A DNA stretch of 57,097 nt from a virus. The notes under the pieces were generated by a model. That model made no database searches and was not told the DNA's origin. It was given only the letters and a program-made list of their open reading frames with translations. This document shows, piece by piece, positions 7,254 to 13,552 of this stretch. The position numbers were made by a program, and so were the translations under genes. The stretch's first letter is position 1. Every line of letters begins with the position of its first letter. The stretch covers positions 1-57,097 of IMG/VR virus record IMGVR_UViG_3300031977_001254; one strand, given 5' to 3'.

Positions 7254-8120
7254 TTAGTAGACGTTAAATATCCGCTTAAAGATATCTAATTCTTCTGGAC
7301 GTCCACCGTCCTCTTGGAAGTTTTCTTCCCACTGAGCACGTGTAGTCCAAACGATATCTGCATCAACAGAATTATCTTTTGGCTCACCGCCAACGAAACG
7401 ACCTTCATCTGGTACACCATACCATAGATCAATCATCTCGAACCCTTCTTTACAGAATGGTGCGAATACGTCACGAACTTCACCAGCACTAAAGTCTTGG
7501 CCATCATTCTTAGGTACACCCAAGAATACAACAGCGTCAAAACGTTCACCTTCTGGCATATCAATCTTAAGATCTTCTGCCGACATTCCATGACGGTATT
7601 GGCTAACTGTTTTTACCATTCCACTACGTAGACCATTAAGATCATATAATGAGTGCATTACACCACGGTGACGGTTAGCATCTGGTGATGTATAACAGAA
7701 CCCACCTTTATAGCCATACATTTTAGCTACAAGTGGTAAGAACTGAAACACAACGTGCATATCAGCAACCGTATCCAACTCAGCTCTTTCTGGCGGTAGA
7801 GCGTCAGGAAGGCGATCTGACTTAGTTGACATAATCCAACTTGTTTGATCTTGGTTAAAGTGACCCACGAAAAGAACACTTTGATGTCCACGGTTCTTAA
7901 TTGCATTAAGAAACATAGGCGCACGGTTAAGACCTTCCTCAATCGTGTTAACGTCAGGAGACGAATGCATTAAGCGAATGTTGTGGTTTGCTAACTCAGC
8001 GCCAAGTTGGCCATTGAGTTTACGAGCGACTTCTTCTTTCTCATGAGATTGGACGTATTGATAAACATGTCCTTCTGAAGTATCACGTAGGATTTTTTCA
8101 TTTAATAGGTTGAAAAACAT
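7254..8120 (-). CDS. Conserved protein of unknown function (288 aa)
   Basis: A 288-residue protein I do not recognise. It starts MFFNLLNEKILRDTSEG and has two short Rossmann-like strands (SVLFVGHFN and FDAVVFLGVPKND). Other segments are ADMHVVFQFLPLVAKMYGY, GFCYTSPDANRHRG and a C-terminal WTTRAQWEENF. There is no signal peptide or TM helix. It is well composed (mixed alpha/beta, all amino acids used) and has GGGAAAT upstream of its start, so it is a real gene. It is the second gene of a two-gene minus-strand unit that ends at a shared bidirectional terminator. Confidence 0.8.
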   Translation of the reverse strand: MFFNLLNEKILRDTSEGHVYQYVQSHEKEEVARKLNGQLGAELANHNIRLMHSSPDVNTIEEGLNRAPMFLNAIKNRGHQSVLFVGHFNQDQTSWIMSTKSDRLPDALPPERAELDTVADMHVVFQFLPLVAKMYGYKGGFCYTSPDANRHRGVMHSLYDLNGLRSGMVKTVSQYRHGMSAEDLKIDMPEGERFDAVVFLGVPKNDGQDFSAGEVRDVFAPFCKEGFEMIDLWYGVPDEGRFVGGEPKDNSVDADIVWTTRAQWEENFQEDGGRPEELDIFKRIFNVY

Positions 8121-8125
8121 TAGTG

Positions 8126-8380
8126 TTATTTCCCTTGGTAGATGTTAAGAATATATTCTTCAAATTCCTCGATCTTGTCTAAACGGTTTGGCCATAAGAT
8201 GTAATCCTTCTCAGGGTTACTCTTTAAGTTTGCTAGCAGTGGCTGTATAGCGTTGTAGAGATTATCGAGTCGGTCTTGGGTATCACTGGCTGCTGAAGTC
8301 AGTTGCTCAACCTGTTGTACAGATTCAAGCTCCTGTTCGTCTACAATCGTAAACCCAAAATCGAATAGTTCATTTTTCAT
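8126..8380 (-). CDS. Small conserved phage protein, probably leaderless (84 aa)
   Basis: An 84-residue acidic, helical protein starting MKNELFDFGFTIVDEQELES, with DTQDRLDNLYNAIQPLLANL and NPEKDYILWPNRLDKIEEF. Short proteins with 'FDFGF...NPEKxYIxWPNR' recur in marine T4-like phages as I recall; no function is known. A minus-strand TATAAATA occupies 8394-8387. With T4 late spacing the transcript would start at about 8381, one base before the ATG, and I see no ribosome-binding site. The gene is 5 bases from the next minus-strand gene. Confidence 0.75.
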   Translation of the reverse strand: MKNELFDFGFTIVDEQELESVQQVEQLTSAASDTQDRLDNLYNAIQPLLANLKSNPEKDYILWPNRLDKIEEFEEYILNIYQGK

Positions 8381-8386
8381 ACATGT

Positions 8387-8394
8387 TATTTATA
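8387..8394 (-). promoter_or_regulatory. T4 late promoter TATAAATA (minus strand)
   Basis: An exact TATAAATA read on the minus strand, 7 bases from the start codon at 8380. It should drive the 8126-8380 and 7254-8120 pair. It is back to back with the plus-strand sigma70-like promoter at 8408-8436. Confidence 0.65.
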
Positions 8395-8407
8395 TTAAAA
8401 ATAATTG

Positions 8408-8436
8408 TTGTCGAACCGCCAAACATAAGATATAAT
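8408..8436 (+). promoter_or_regulatory. Sigma70-like early promoter
   Basis: TTGTCG (8408-8413), a 17-base spacer, then a perfect TATAAT (8431-8436). The next gene begins at 8476, with AGGA at 8464-8467 as its ribosome-binding site. Divergent from the minus-strand late promoter. Confidence 0.65.
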
Positions 8437-8475
8437 ATATTCTCTTCCCCAGTGGGAATACTATAGGATTATATT

Positions 8476-9039
8476 ATGAATATTTTTATGTTAGACGAAG
8501 ATCCAGTCACGGCTGCAGTATCTCAATGTGACAAACATGTAGTTAAAATGATTGTCGAATCTGCTCAAATGCTATCAACAGCACACCGTATGTTAGATGG
8601 CAGTATGGAAATTCGCTTATCTAAATCTGGTAAGAGAAATATAAAATACTACAACCACCCATATTTAGACAATGTTTTATATAAGGCTGTGCACCATGGA
8701 CATCCTTCTACTGTATGGACTATGGAGTCTCTAGACAATTATATATGGCATTACGAACACTTTGTTGCCCTGTGTGACGAGTATCAATACCGTTATGGCA
8801 AAAAACACTTGACGGACACTTTACTTAGGGATACACTAAGAACATATCCTAAAAACATACCTCAGATTGGATTTACTCCTATCAAGCTTGCGATGGGTAG
8901 TAATCCAGAGTGTATGTTTCCGGAAGATCCTGTTAAGTCATATCGTCTGTTCTATCAGACCAAGCAGGATCGGTTCAAGATGGTATGGTCTAAGCGTGAC
9001 GTGCCACATTGGTTTAATGTTTTGGAGAATGCAGCATGA
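8476..9039 (+). CDS. Conserved marine-phage protein (187 aa)
   Basis: A 187-residue protein starting NIFMLDEDPVTAA, followed by CDKHVVKMIVESAQMLSTAH. Later come HPSTVWTMESLDNYIWHYEH, CDEYQYRYGKKH and WSKRDVPHWF near the end. The conserved His, Asp and Trp residues suggest an enzyme. The 'HPxxxWxxxSxxNYxW ... EYxxRYGKxH' part recalls small DNA glycosylase-like (Pyr_excise-type) proteins, but I am not sure of that link. It is the first gene behind a sigma70-like promoter, so it is probably expressed early. It overlaps the next gene by 4 bases. Confidence 0.8.
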   Translation: MNIFMLDEDPVTAAVSQCDKHVVKMIVESAQMLSTAHRMLDGSMEIRLSKSGKRNIKYYNHPYLDNVLYKAVHHGHPSTVWTMESLDNYIWHYEHFVALCDEYQYRYGKKHLTDTLLRDTLRTYPKNIPQIGFTPIKLAMGSNPECMFPEDPVKSYRLFYQTKQDRFKMVWSKRDVPHWFNVLENAA

Positions 9040-9347
9040 TACATGGTGATATGAGAACGTATTCTAATGGACGTAAAAAGAAATACAATGCATGGAGCAA
9101 GAAAAGTGATGAGTCTAAACAAAGTAAGAGACCTTTTGTTGAATATAAACCCAGTTCACAGGGATACCGTCGTGGCGATACTAGCCACATTCCTTCTTAT
9201 GTGGGGACTGGACATTCCTGTGGAAGGATTGATTCACCCGTTTATTCAGGGACGCTTGTAAAAGGCATCAGCACGATGCATAAGTCTAACGCTGTACCAA
9301 TCATTGATGAGCAGGAAGCTAAAGATCATGCGAGTATGCGCCGATGA
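9036..9347 (+). CDS. Conserved marine-phage protein (103 aa)
   Basis: A 103-residue hydrophilic, basic protein. Its N-terminal half (NGRKKKYNAWSKKSDESKQS) looks disordered. It then has VEYKPSSQGYRRGDTSHIPS and a C-terminal block TLVKGISTMHKSNAVPIID with QEAKDHASMRR at the end. The 'YKPS...YxGTLVKGIxTMHKSNAVPxI' pattern recurs in marine T4-like phages in my recollection; no function is known. ATGA overlaps couple it to the genes on both sides. Confidence 0.78.
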   Translation: MIHGDMRTYSNGRKKKYNAWSKKSDESKQSKRPFVEYKPSSQGYRRGDTSHIPSYVGTGHSCGRIDSPVYSGTLVKGISTMHKSNAVPIIDEQEAKDHASMRR

Positions 9348-9460
9348 TTTCTATATTCTATGCAATTGACTTTTGGTTGTATAAGTTGAATAGGAATCAG
9401 AGTAATCGTGATCTTGGCAGGCACCATTGCGTAGATGAAGATTTCTACAATAATTATTAA
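9344..9460 (+). CDS. Possible tiny gene (38 aa)
   Basis: An ATGA-coupled ORF following the 9036 gene. It encodes MISIFYAIDFWLYKLNRNQS and ends DEDFYNNY. It fills the space before the next promoter. Support is the coupled start and the position only. Confidence 0.4.
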   Translation: MISIFYAIDFWLYKLNRNQSNRDLGRHHCVDEDFYNNY

Positions 9461-9466
9461 AAAGTT

Positions 9467-9508
9467 GTTGACTATTGTTTTCAATACAGGTATACTTCGT
9501 CTTGTAAA
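9467..9508 (+). repeat. Duplicated promoter segment, copy 1 (copy 2 at 10099-10140)
   Basis: A 42-base segment from GTTGACTATTG through CTTCGTCTTGTAAA is identical to 10099-10140. Similarity continues imperfectly for about 12 more bases into the ribosome-binding region (AAGGA here, GAGGA in copy 2). The identity spans the -35, spacer, -10 and start region. Confidence 0.92.
9468..9496 (+). promoter_or_regulatory. Sigma70-like promoter (duplicated copy 1)
   Basis: TTGACT (9468-9473), a 17-base spacer and TATACT (9491-9496) upstream of the small gene at 9529. Confidence 0.8.
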
Positions 9509-9528
9509 CTGAATTAAGGAATTTTATT

Positions 9529-9699
9529 ATGGCTAAAGTGACTCGTGTTAAGTATTCAAGCAAGAAGTTTGAACAGGTGTTTGGTGAGCGTCCTATTATG
9601 GAAGCACCAGAGGTGAAGCATTCTTTCTCTAAGAAGTTAAAGTTCAATGCTTGGGAACGTCAGTTTTGTACTCCAGGTTTAAAGTATTCATTTAATTAG
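9529..9699 (+). CDS. Small basic protein (56 aa)
   Basis: A 56-residue protein behind a strong sigma70-like promoter and AAGGA ribosome-binding site. It starts MAKVTRVKYSSKKFEQVFGE and ends with KLKFNAWERQFCTPGLKYSF. It is basic, without TM or signal peptide, and not recognised. The promoter, ribosome-binding site and close spacing to the MazG-like gene (8 bases) support it as a real early gene. Confidence 0.72.
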   Translation: MAKVTRVKYSSKKFEQVFGERPIMEAPEVKHSFSKKLKFNAWERQFCTPGLKYSFN

Positions 9700-9707
9700 G
9701 AAGTTCT

Positions 9708-9965
9708 ATGTTAAGACATAATGATAGTTGTACTGAGTTACTCACCATACTCCAAGAAGAGTGTGCTGAGGTAATCGTTGCTGCGTCTAAGATAAAACGT
9801 TTTGGACAAGACCGTGAATCCCTCAATAGACTTGCACGAGAGTTGGGTGATCTCCAATGTATGATAAACCTTTGTCAAGAATATGACTTAGTGTCATTTA
9901 CTGCTATCGATGATTATGCTGAGATGAAGCGAGAAAAACTAAAAGAATGGTCTAATCTAATATGA
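9708..9965 (+). CDS. MazG-like nucleotide pyrophosphohydrolase
   Basis: An 85-residue protein with the MazG-type all-alpha NTP pyrophosphatase motifs: LQEECAEVIVAASKIKRFG (the E-E-x-x-E metal-binding helix) and ARELGDLQCMINL (the E-x-x-D pair). It ends with EMKREKLKEWSNL. Family members hydrolyse (d)NTPs to the monophosphates; in phages they may tune nucleotide pools or the stringent response. The length fits a single MazG-like domain. It overlaps the next small gene by 4 bases. Confidence 0.82.
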   Translation: MLRHNDSCTELLTILQEECAEVIVAASKIKRFGQDRESLNRLARELGDLQCMINLCQEYDLVSFTAIDDYAEMKREKLKEWSNLI

Positions 9966-10096
9966 ACAATATGTGTGAAGAACGTACTTACATAATTGAA
10001 GCTATCAAACAAGGTAAGACCAACGAACAGATAAAATTTGGTCGTATCAACGATGCTTTAATTAATCATTATAGAATCACTTTATTTTCAAAATAA
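9962..10096 (+). CDS. Tiny protein (44 aa)
   Basis: An ATGA-coupled ORF encoding MNNMCEERTYIIEAIKQGKT, with NEQIKFGRINDALINHY near the end. It ends just before the second copy of the duplicated promoter. It is not recognised. Tight coupling to the MazG-like gene is the main support. Confidence 0.55.
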   Translation: MNNMCEERTYIIEAIKQGKTNEQIKFGRINDALINHYRITLFSK

Positions 10097-10098
10097 GT

Positions 10099-10140
10099 GT
10101 TGACTATTGTTTTCAATACAGGTATACTTCGTCTTGTAAA
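10099..10140 (+). repeat. Duplicated promoter segment, copy 2
   Basis: Identical over 42 bases to 9467-9508, 632 bases downstream. It contains a complete promoter. Confidence 0.92.
10100..10128 (+). promoter_or_regulatory. Sigma70-like promoter (duplicated copy 2)
   Basis: TTGACT (10100-10105), a 17-base spacer and TATACT (10123-10128) ahead of the peptidase gene at 10160, whose ribosome-binding site is GAGGA. Confidence 0.8.
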
Positions 10141-10159
10141 TTGAGTTGAGGATATAAAA

Positions 10160-10609
10160 ATGTATAATATGATTATCAAAGGTACTACGAGTAAAAAGCT
10201 ACTATCATATATAGAGCGAGTTTACGACCACTTAGGTTTAGCAGAGTACCAAGATTGCGATTTTGAAGTAAACCTAGTACCTAAATGTCACGCAAACGCA
10301 GGCGGTTTTTGTAACGGAGACGACGAGTTCGTTGAAGTAGAACTAGCACGTAGCGACGCAGCAGGACGTATTCCGACAGAAGAGCTTAAAATAAACATAG
10401 CTCATGAATTAGTTCACGCCCAACAGTTAGCAAGCGGAAGATTAGTTAACAAGGGATTTGCTTTACGTACTAACGAACAAGGCGAACAGACTTTAACTAC
10501 TCAACAAGTATTTGACGGAGTTAACTATATTGGGGTAGAATATAAAGACCAGCCTTGGGAGATTGAGGCATATGAAAAAGAAAGCAAAATCTACGAAGCT
10601 TGCAGGTAA
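10160..10609 (+). CDS. Zinc metallopeptidase-like protein (HELVH)
   Basis: A 149-residue protein with NIAHELVHAQQLASG: His82, Glu83 and His86 form the HExxH zinc motif. A downstream acidic stretch (QPWEIEAYEKE, about 131-141) can supply the third ligand, the layout of small gluzincin-type peptidases. The N-terminal part (KKLLSYIERVYDHLGL) is helical. There is no signal peptide, so it acts in the cytoplasm. The target is unknown. It is driven by the second copy of the duplicated promoter, and its 3' end overlaps a small lysine-rich ORF by 38 bases. Confidence 0.78.
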   Translation: MYNMIIKGTTSKKLLSYIERVYDHLGLAEYQDCDFEVNLVPKCHANAGGFCNGDDEFVEVELARSDAAGRIPTEELKINIAHELVHAQQLASGRLVNKGFALRTNEQGEQTLTTQQVFDGVNYIGVEYKDQPWEIEAYEKESKIYEACR

Positions 10610-10709
10610 GATAAACCCTGTAAAGAAAAACATGGACAAATTTACTCGTCCTTCTACACATTTAGATAAGAAAAAAGAGGCAAAGAAAAATGGGGAATTC
10701 TACTTATAG
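10572..10709 (+). CDS. Small lysine-rich protein (45 aa)
   Basis: A very basic ORF: MKKKAKSTKLAGKINPVKKN, then MDKFTRPSTHLDKKKEAKKN and GEFYL. It overlaps the peptidase gene by 38 bases and the next gene by 20. The lysine-rich, low-hydrophobic composition suggests a nucleic-acid or membrane-surface binder. It is not recognised, and the overlaps on both sides lower confidence. Confidence 0.55.
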   Translation: MKKKAKSTKLAGKINPVKKNMDKFTRPSTHLDKKKEAKKNGEFYL

Positions 10710-10914
10710 CGCTGAGCACTTATTGTTGTCAATGTATGTGGTATTACTACTGGTTGATTTGGCAACTGCTTATCGAAATAAAATTAGGCATAAGATAAAG
10801 TACTTCTATGAAGTCTCTTATGCAAGTTGTTTTTATACCGAACACCGATGGACTTTTGTTGGTATCGTTGGGTTCTATGTAATGATGAATATTTTTTCAT
10901 ATTTTTTTCAATAA
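10690..10914 (+). CDS. Small two-TM membrane protein (74 aa)
   Basis: A 74-residue protein with a hydrophobic segment at about 8-27 (HLLLSMYVVLLLVDLATAY). A basic, aromatic loop follows (RNKIRHKIKYFYEVSYASCF), then a second hydrophobic segment at the C-terminus (WTFVGIVGFYVMMNIFSYFF). It is predicted to sit in the inner membrane as a hairpin. No function is recognised. Confidence 0.65.
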   Translation: MGNSTYSAEHLLLSMYVVLLLVDLATAYRNKIRHKIKYFYEVSYASCFYTEHRWTFVGIVGFYVMMNIFSYFFQ

Positions 10915-10949
10915 AAGCTTTACTTTTTAAATCTACTGGAGTATAATAT

Positions 10950-11174
10950 ATGAACATTAGTAAAGAAGAGCGTTATGCGATTATTCGCCGAGCAGCTTTG
11001 AAAGTGCAAAAGCAGAGTAAAATTATCAAGTCTAATAAGAAACTCGCTGAGGAAGTTATTAGATTGGATAACGATACTACTAACAATGATGTTAACTATG
11101 AAACGAATGACGCTTATATTAGCGCTTACTTTTCTGATGTAATTTCTGCCAACAACCAAGAGGAAACTTTATAA
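10950..11174 (+). CDS. Unknown small protein (74 aa)
   Basis: A 74-residue hydrophilic protein with a basic N-terminal helix (KEERYAIIRRAALKVQKQSK) and an acidic, Asn-rich C-terminal half (LDNDTTNNDVNYETNDAYIS). There is a TGGAG ribosome-binding site about 9 bases before the ATG. It overlaps the next start by one base (TAATG). Not recognised. Confidence 0.68.
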   Translation: MNISKEERYAIIRRAALKVQKQSKIIKSNKKLAEEVIRLDNDTTNNDVNYETNDAYISAYFSDVISANNQEETL

Positions 11175-11467
11175 TGGCTGAACAACAAATGGAAAACCTA
11201 ATCGATTTAGGTAAATACCCACGCAACGATGTAGAACTAATTGCTCGTGAATTCCTTCGCGTCGTTTATCTTGAAACCCTTGATCAGTACGTACAAGAGC
11301 AACAGCAAGAAACTCCTGATACTACTGTAACAGGTAATATGGAAGATGCTTTGAAAGGTCTTGAAACTTCTATCATTATTCTTGATGGTGGTCCAGAGTT
11401 CCTTGAGTATGTGCATGCAGACGCTGACACCTCTGCGGAGAATGACGACGAATTTGATCGTTTCTAA
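11174..11467 (+). CDS. Unknown acidic protein (97 aa)
   Basis: A 97-residue, strongly acidic protein. It has a predicted helix NDVELIAREFLRVVYLETLD and a C-terminal acidic tail (DADTSAENDDEFDRF). There is no signal or TM. It is coupled to the preceding gene by TAATG and followed after 11 bases by the WYL_2-like gene with an AAGGAGAA ribosome-binding site. Not recognised. Confidence 0.68.
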   Translation: MAEQQMENLIDLGKYPRNDVELIAREFLRVVYLETLDQYVQEQQQETPDTTVTGNMEDALKGLETSIIILDGGPEFLEYVHADADTSAENDDEFDRF

Positions 11468-11478
11468 GGAGAACTGTC

Positions 11479-11736
11479 ATGGGTGAACTTACTTTTGAAA
11501 CATTAATCAATCAACTAAAGTCTGCTGTGTATGAAGTCACTTTCATGAAGGTGAATGGAGAGAAGCGAGTAATGCCGTGTACTCTACTTTCTGAGTATCT
11601 TCCTGAATCTGATTCGACCAAAGTGCACAATAACGCTGAAGTCAATAAATCTGTCATTAGAGCATATGCTATTGACAAACAAGCTTGGCGTTCATTTAAA
11701 GTTGAGAATGTAATCTCAACGAGTCTGGTAGATTGA
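11479..11736 (+). CDS. WYL_2 / SH3-like beta-barrel phage protein
   Basis: An 85-residue protein whose pattern matches the small phage WYL_2 (DUF2693) family: VYEVTFMKVNGEKRVMPCTL followed by a spacer and IRAYAIDKQAWRSFKVENV. The fold is an Sm-like/SH3 beta-barrel thought to bind nucleic acid or a ligand. The function in phages is unknown. It has a strong ribosome-binding site (AAGGAGAA) and a TGATG junction with the gp33-like gene, linking it to early/middle gene regulation. Confidence 0.75.
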   Translation: MGELTFETLINQLKSAVYEVTFMKVNGEKRVMPCTLLSEYLPESDSTKVHNNAEVNKSVIRAYAIDKQAWRSFKVENVISTSLVD

Positions 11737-11972
11737 TGCCAGAATCTAATGACGTTTTTCTTACAAAGAAAACTTTCTCTCGCATGGTCGAGAACCTAGT
11801 GAGAGAAAGTAATAATGTCTCCTATATGGATGCCATTATTCATATTTGTGAGAAAAACGGAATAGAGCTAGAAGATATTAAGAAGTTCTTAACAGCTTCA
11901 TTGGTCGGTCGGCTTGAGGCAGAAGCCAGAGGTCTTAATTATCTTCCAAGGGTTAACACTCTCGATGTTTAG
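11736..11972 (+). CDS. 33: Late-transcription co-activator, gp33-like
   Basis: A 78-residue helical protein: FLTKKTFSRMVENLVRESNN, YMDAIIHICEKNGIELEDIK, and a C-terminal AEARGLNYLPRVNTLDV. The pattern (KKxFSxxVE, YxDAxxxxCExNxIExEDxxK, EAxxLNxLPxxNTL) is that of the late-transcription accessory protein gp33 of marine T4-like phages. T4 gp33 joins RNA polymerase with gp55 and couples late promoters to the sliding clamp. The ATG at 11736 is preferred over a TTG one codon earlier. Its place shortly before gp32 matches the T4 33-59-32 order, and the window's TATAAATA promoters fit the role. Confidence 0.68.
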   Translation: MPESNDVFLTKKTFSRMVENLVRESNNVSYMDAIIHICEKNGIELEDIKKFLTASLVGRLEAEARGLNYLPRVNTLDV

Positions 11973-12471
11973 TATTATTAAATTAATTCCTGACGATCTT
12001 ATAGATGATCTCTTGGTATATGGCGACACTTCTCGTCAATATAAAGTGGGGGTTATGAATAATGGAGAGAACACTTATAATCCAAGTTTGCGTAGCACGA
12101 CTGGAATAAGAATCAATCCAAAATTATTCACAGAAGTAAATGAACTTCTCGAAACTTATATTGACGATGATAGTGTTGTTAACCAATTTGATTTCTTGAT
12201 ATATCATAAAGGTGATTTCTTCAGAAGGCATGTTGATACCTTTTCTGAACCTCATCTTAAAGATGCTCGTGTGTGGACAACCATCACGATGCTTGAACGA
12301 TCGGAAGACTTAGAAGGCGGTGGATTGATAGTGGGAGATAGTGATCCTATCCATTTAAAGAATGGTGAGACTATTATCTTTAAATCTAATCTTGAGCATG
12401 AAGCGTTAGAAGTCTTACAAGGCACTAGAAAGGTTTTGGTGGCTTGGTTAGGAATGTATAAATATGATTGA
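11965..12471 (+). CDS. 2-oxoglutarate/Fe(II) oxygenase, prolyl 4-hydroxylase type
   Basis: A 168-residue protein with the double-stranded beta-helix motifs: GDFFRRHVDTF (His89 and Asp91 of HxD), EGGGLIVGD, and SNLEHEALEVLQGTRKVLVA (His145 as the third iron ligand and Arg155 for 2-oxoglutarate). Enzymes of this type hydroxylate proteins, nucleic acids or small molecules; the substrate is unknown. The ATG at 11965 overlaps the gp33-like gene by 8 bases; an earlier in-frame start at 11914 lies inside it. It occupies the position that gene 59, the helicase loader, has in T4. Confidence 0.85.
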   Translation: MFSIIKLIPDDLIDDLLVYGDTSRQYKVGVMNNGENTYNPSLRSTTGIRINPKLFTEVNELLETYIDDDSVVNQFDFLIYHKGDFFRRHVDTFSEPHLKDARVWTTITMLERSEDLEGGGLIVGDSDPIHLKNGETIIFKSNLEHEALEVLQGTRKVLVAWLGMYKYD

Positions 12472-12496
12472 CTTTATGTCAAAAATATACGATAAT
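12457..12496 (+). promoter_or_regulatory. Overlapping late and sigma70-like promoters of gp32
   Basis: TATAAATA at 12457-12464 (inside the end of the oxygenase gene) is followed by TTGACT (12468-12473), a 17-base spacer and GATAAT (12491-12496). The sigma70-like element is well placed for gp32. The late element falls in codons for Tyr-Lys-Tyr and could be chance. Confidence 0.55.
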
Positions 12497-12557
12497 ACAA
12501 TCTGTAATATAACTGTTAATATTTAAGTAATACAATTTAATATATAAGGAATACAAT
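12494..12557 (+). repeat. Three AATACAAT direct repeats in the gp32 leader
   Basis: AATACAAT occurs at 12494-12501, 12529-12536 and 12550-12557, the last directly abutting the gp32 ATG. The leader is AT-rich and looks unstructured. T4 gp32 represses its own translation by binding an unstructured AU-rich leader, so an autogenous operator is a reasonable inference. Confidence 0.55.
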
Positions 12558-13502
12558 ATGTCTTTTGCAAACCTCAAGTCCAAATCTATGGACATCAACT
12601 CTCTAGTATCTGCTGCACAACAAGCATCAGGATCTACTAAAACTACAAACAAATATCAAGACGACCGTAAATGGAAGCCAACCGTTGATGATAACGGCAA
12701 TGGTTACGCTGTATTGCGTTTCCTTCCTGCTGGCGATGGTCAAGACCTTCCTTGGGTACGTTACTGGGATCATGCATTTAAAGGTCCAACTGGCCAATGG
12801 TATATCGAGCGTTCTTTGACAACTCTTGGTCAAGCTGACCCAGTAGGTGAGATGAACTCTCGTCTATGGAACAGCGGTATCGAAGCTGATAAAGAAACAG
12901 CCCGTACACAGAAACGTCGTCTTCACTATGTCACTAACGTTCTAATCGTTAATGATCCAGCAAACCCTGCTAACAATGGCAAGGTGATGTTATACGAATT
13001 CGGTAAGAAGATCTTTGATAAAATCATGGATATGATGCAGCCTGAATTCCCTGGAGAGACTCCAGTTAATCCTTTCGACTTCTGGAAGGGTGCTGACTTT
13101 GAATTGAAGATTCGTAAAGTTGAAGGCTATCGTAACTACGACAAGTCTGGCTTTAAAGCTCCTTCTCCATTGTTCGACGGTGACGACGGCAAGCTTGAAT
13201 CAACATATAACGCAATGTACGACTTGAATGAGTTCACCACTCCTAACTTCCCTGGAGCGCATGATCCTAATTACTTTAAGTCTTATGAAGAACTTAAAGC
13301 TCGTTTGGAAACTGTACTAGGTATGGCAACTGGTGTAGGTGCTACTTTGAAGAATGAAGGAATTGCGCAGTCTGCTGAGACAGCTCCGATTAAGGAAGCT
13401 TCTGAGCCAACGATTGTTGCTGCTGAACCTGCTCCTGTGGCAAGTGCTTCGGATGAAGATGATACATTATCTTACTTCGCGCAGATGGCTCAGGAAGATT
13501 AA
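12558..13502 (+). CDS. 32: Single-stranded DNA-binding protein, gp32-like
   Basis: A 314-residue T4-type ssDNA-binding protein that coats replication and recombination intermediates. Visible parts are a basic N-terminus for cooperativity (LKSKSMDINSLVS) and core blocks (YAVLRFLPAGDGQDLPWVRY; FKGPTGQWYIERS; NDPANPANNGKVMLYEFGKK). A low-complexity Ala/Glu linker leads to an acidic C-terminal tail (SDEDDTLSYFAQMAQED) for partner binding. The length is close to T4 gp32 (301). I see no cysteine anywhere, so the zinc site of T4 gp32 is absent. It has its own promoter and a UUCG terminator. Confidence 0.92.
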   Translation: MSFANLKSKSMDINSLVSAAQQASGSTKTTNKYQDDRKWKPTVDDNGNGYAVLRFLPAGDGQDLPWVRYWDHAFKGPTGQWYIERSLTTLGQADPVGEMNSRLWNSGIEADKETARTQKRRLHYVTNVLIVNDPANPANNGKVMLYEFGKKIFDKIMDMMQPEFPGETPVNPFDFWKGADFELKIRKVEGYRNYDKSGFKAPSPLFDGDDGKLESTYNAMYDLNEFTTPNFPGAHDPNYFKSYEELKARLETVLGMATGVGATLKNEGIAQSAETAPIKEASEPTIVAAEPAPVASASDEDDTLSYFAQMAQED

Positions 13503-13526
13503 TTCTGACACCCCATGACGTCCTTT

Positions 13527-13552
13527 AGCCACCTTCGGGTGGCTTTTTTTTT
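13527..13552 (+). terminator. UUCG-tetraloop terminator after gp32
   Basis: AGCCACC (13527-13533), loop TTCG, GGTGGCT (13538-13544), then a T tract to 13552. The C(UUCG)G tetraloop is typical of T4-type terminators. It abuts the stop of the convergent minus-strand gene. Confidence 0.95.

Noticed and set aside
10919-10947. Sigma70-like promoter TTTACT-17-TATAAT before the 10950 gene
   Set aside because: The -10 ends 3 bases before the ATG, while a ribosome-binding site (TGGAG) lies inside the spacer, so the gene is more likely read from upstream. Chance in AT-rich sequence is probable.
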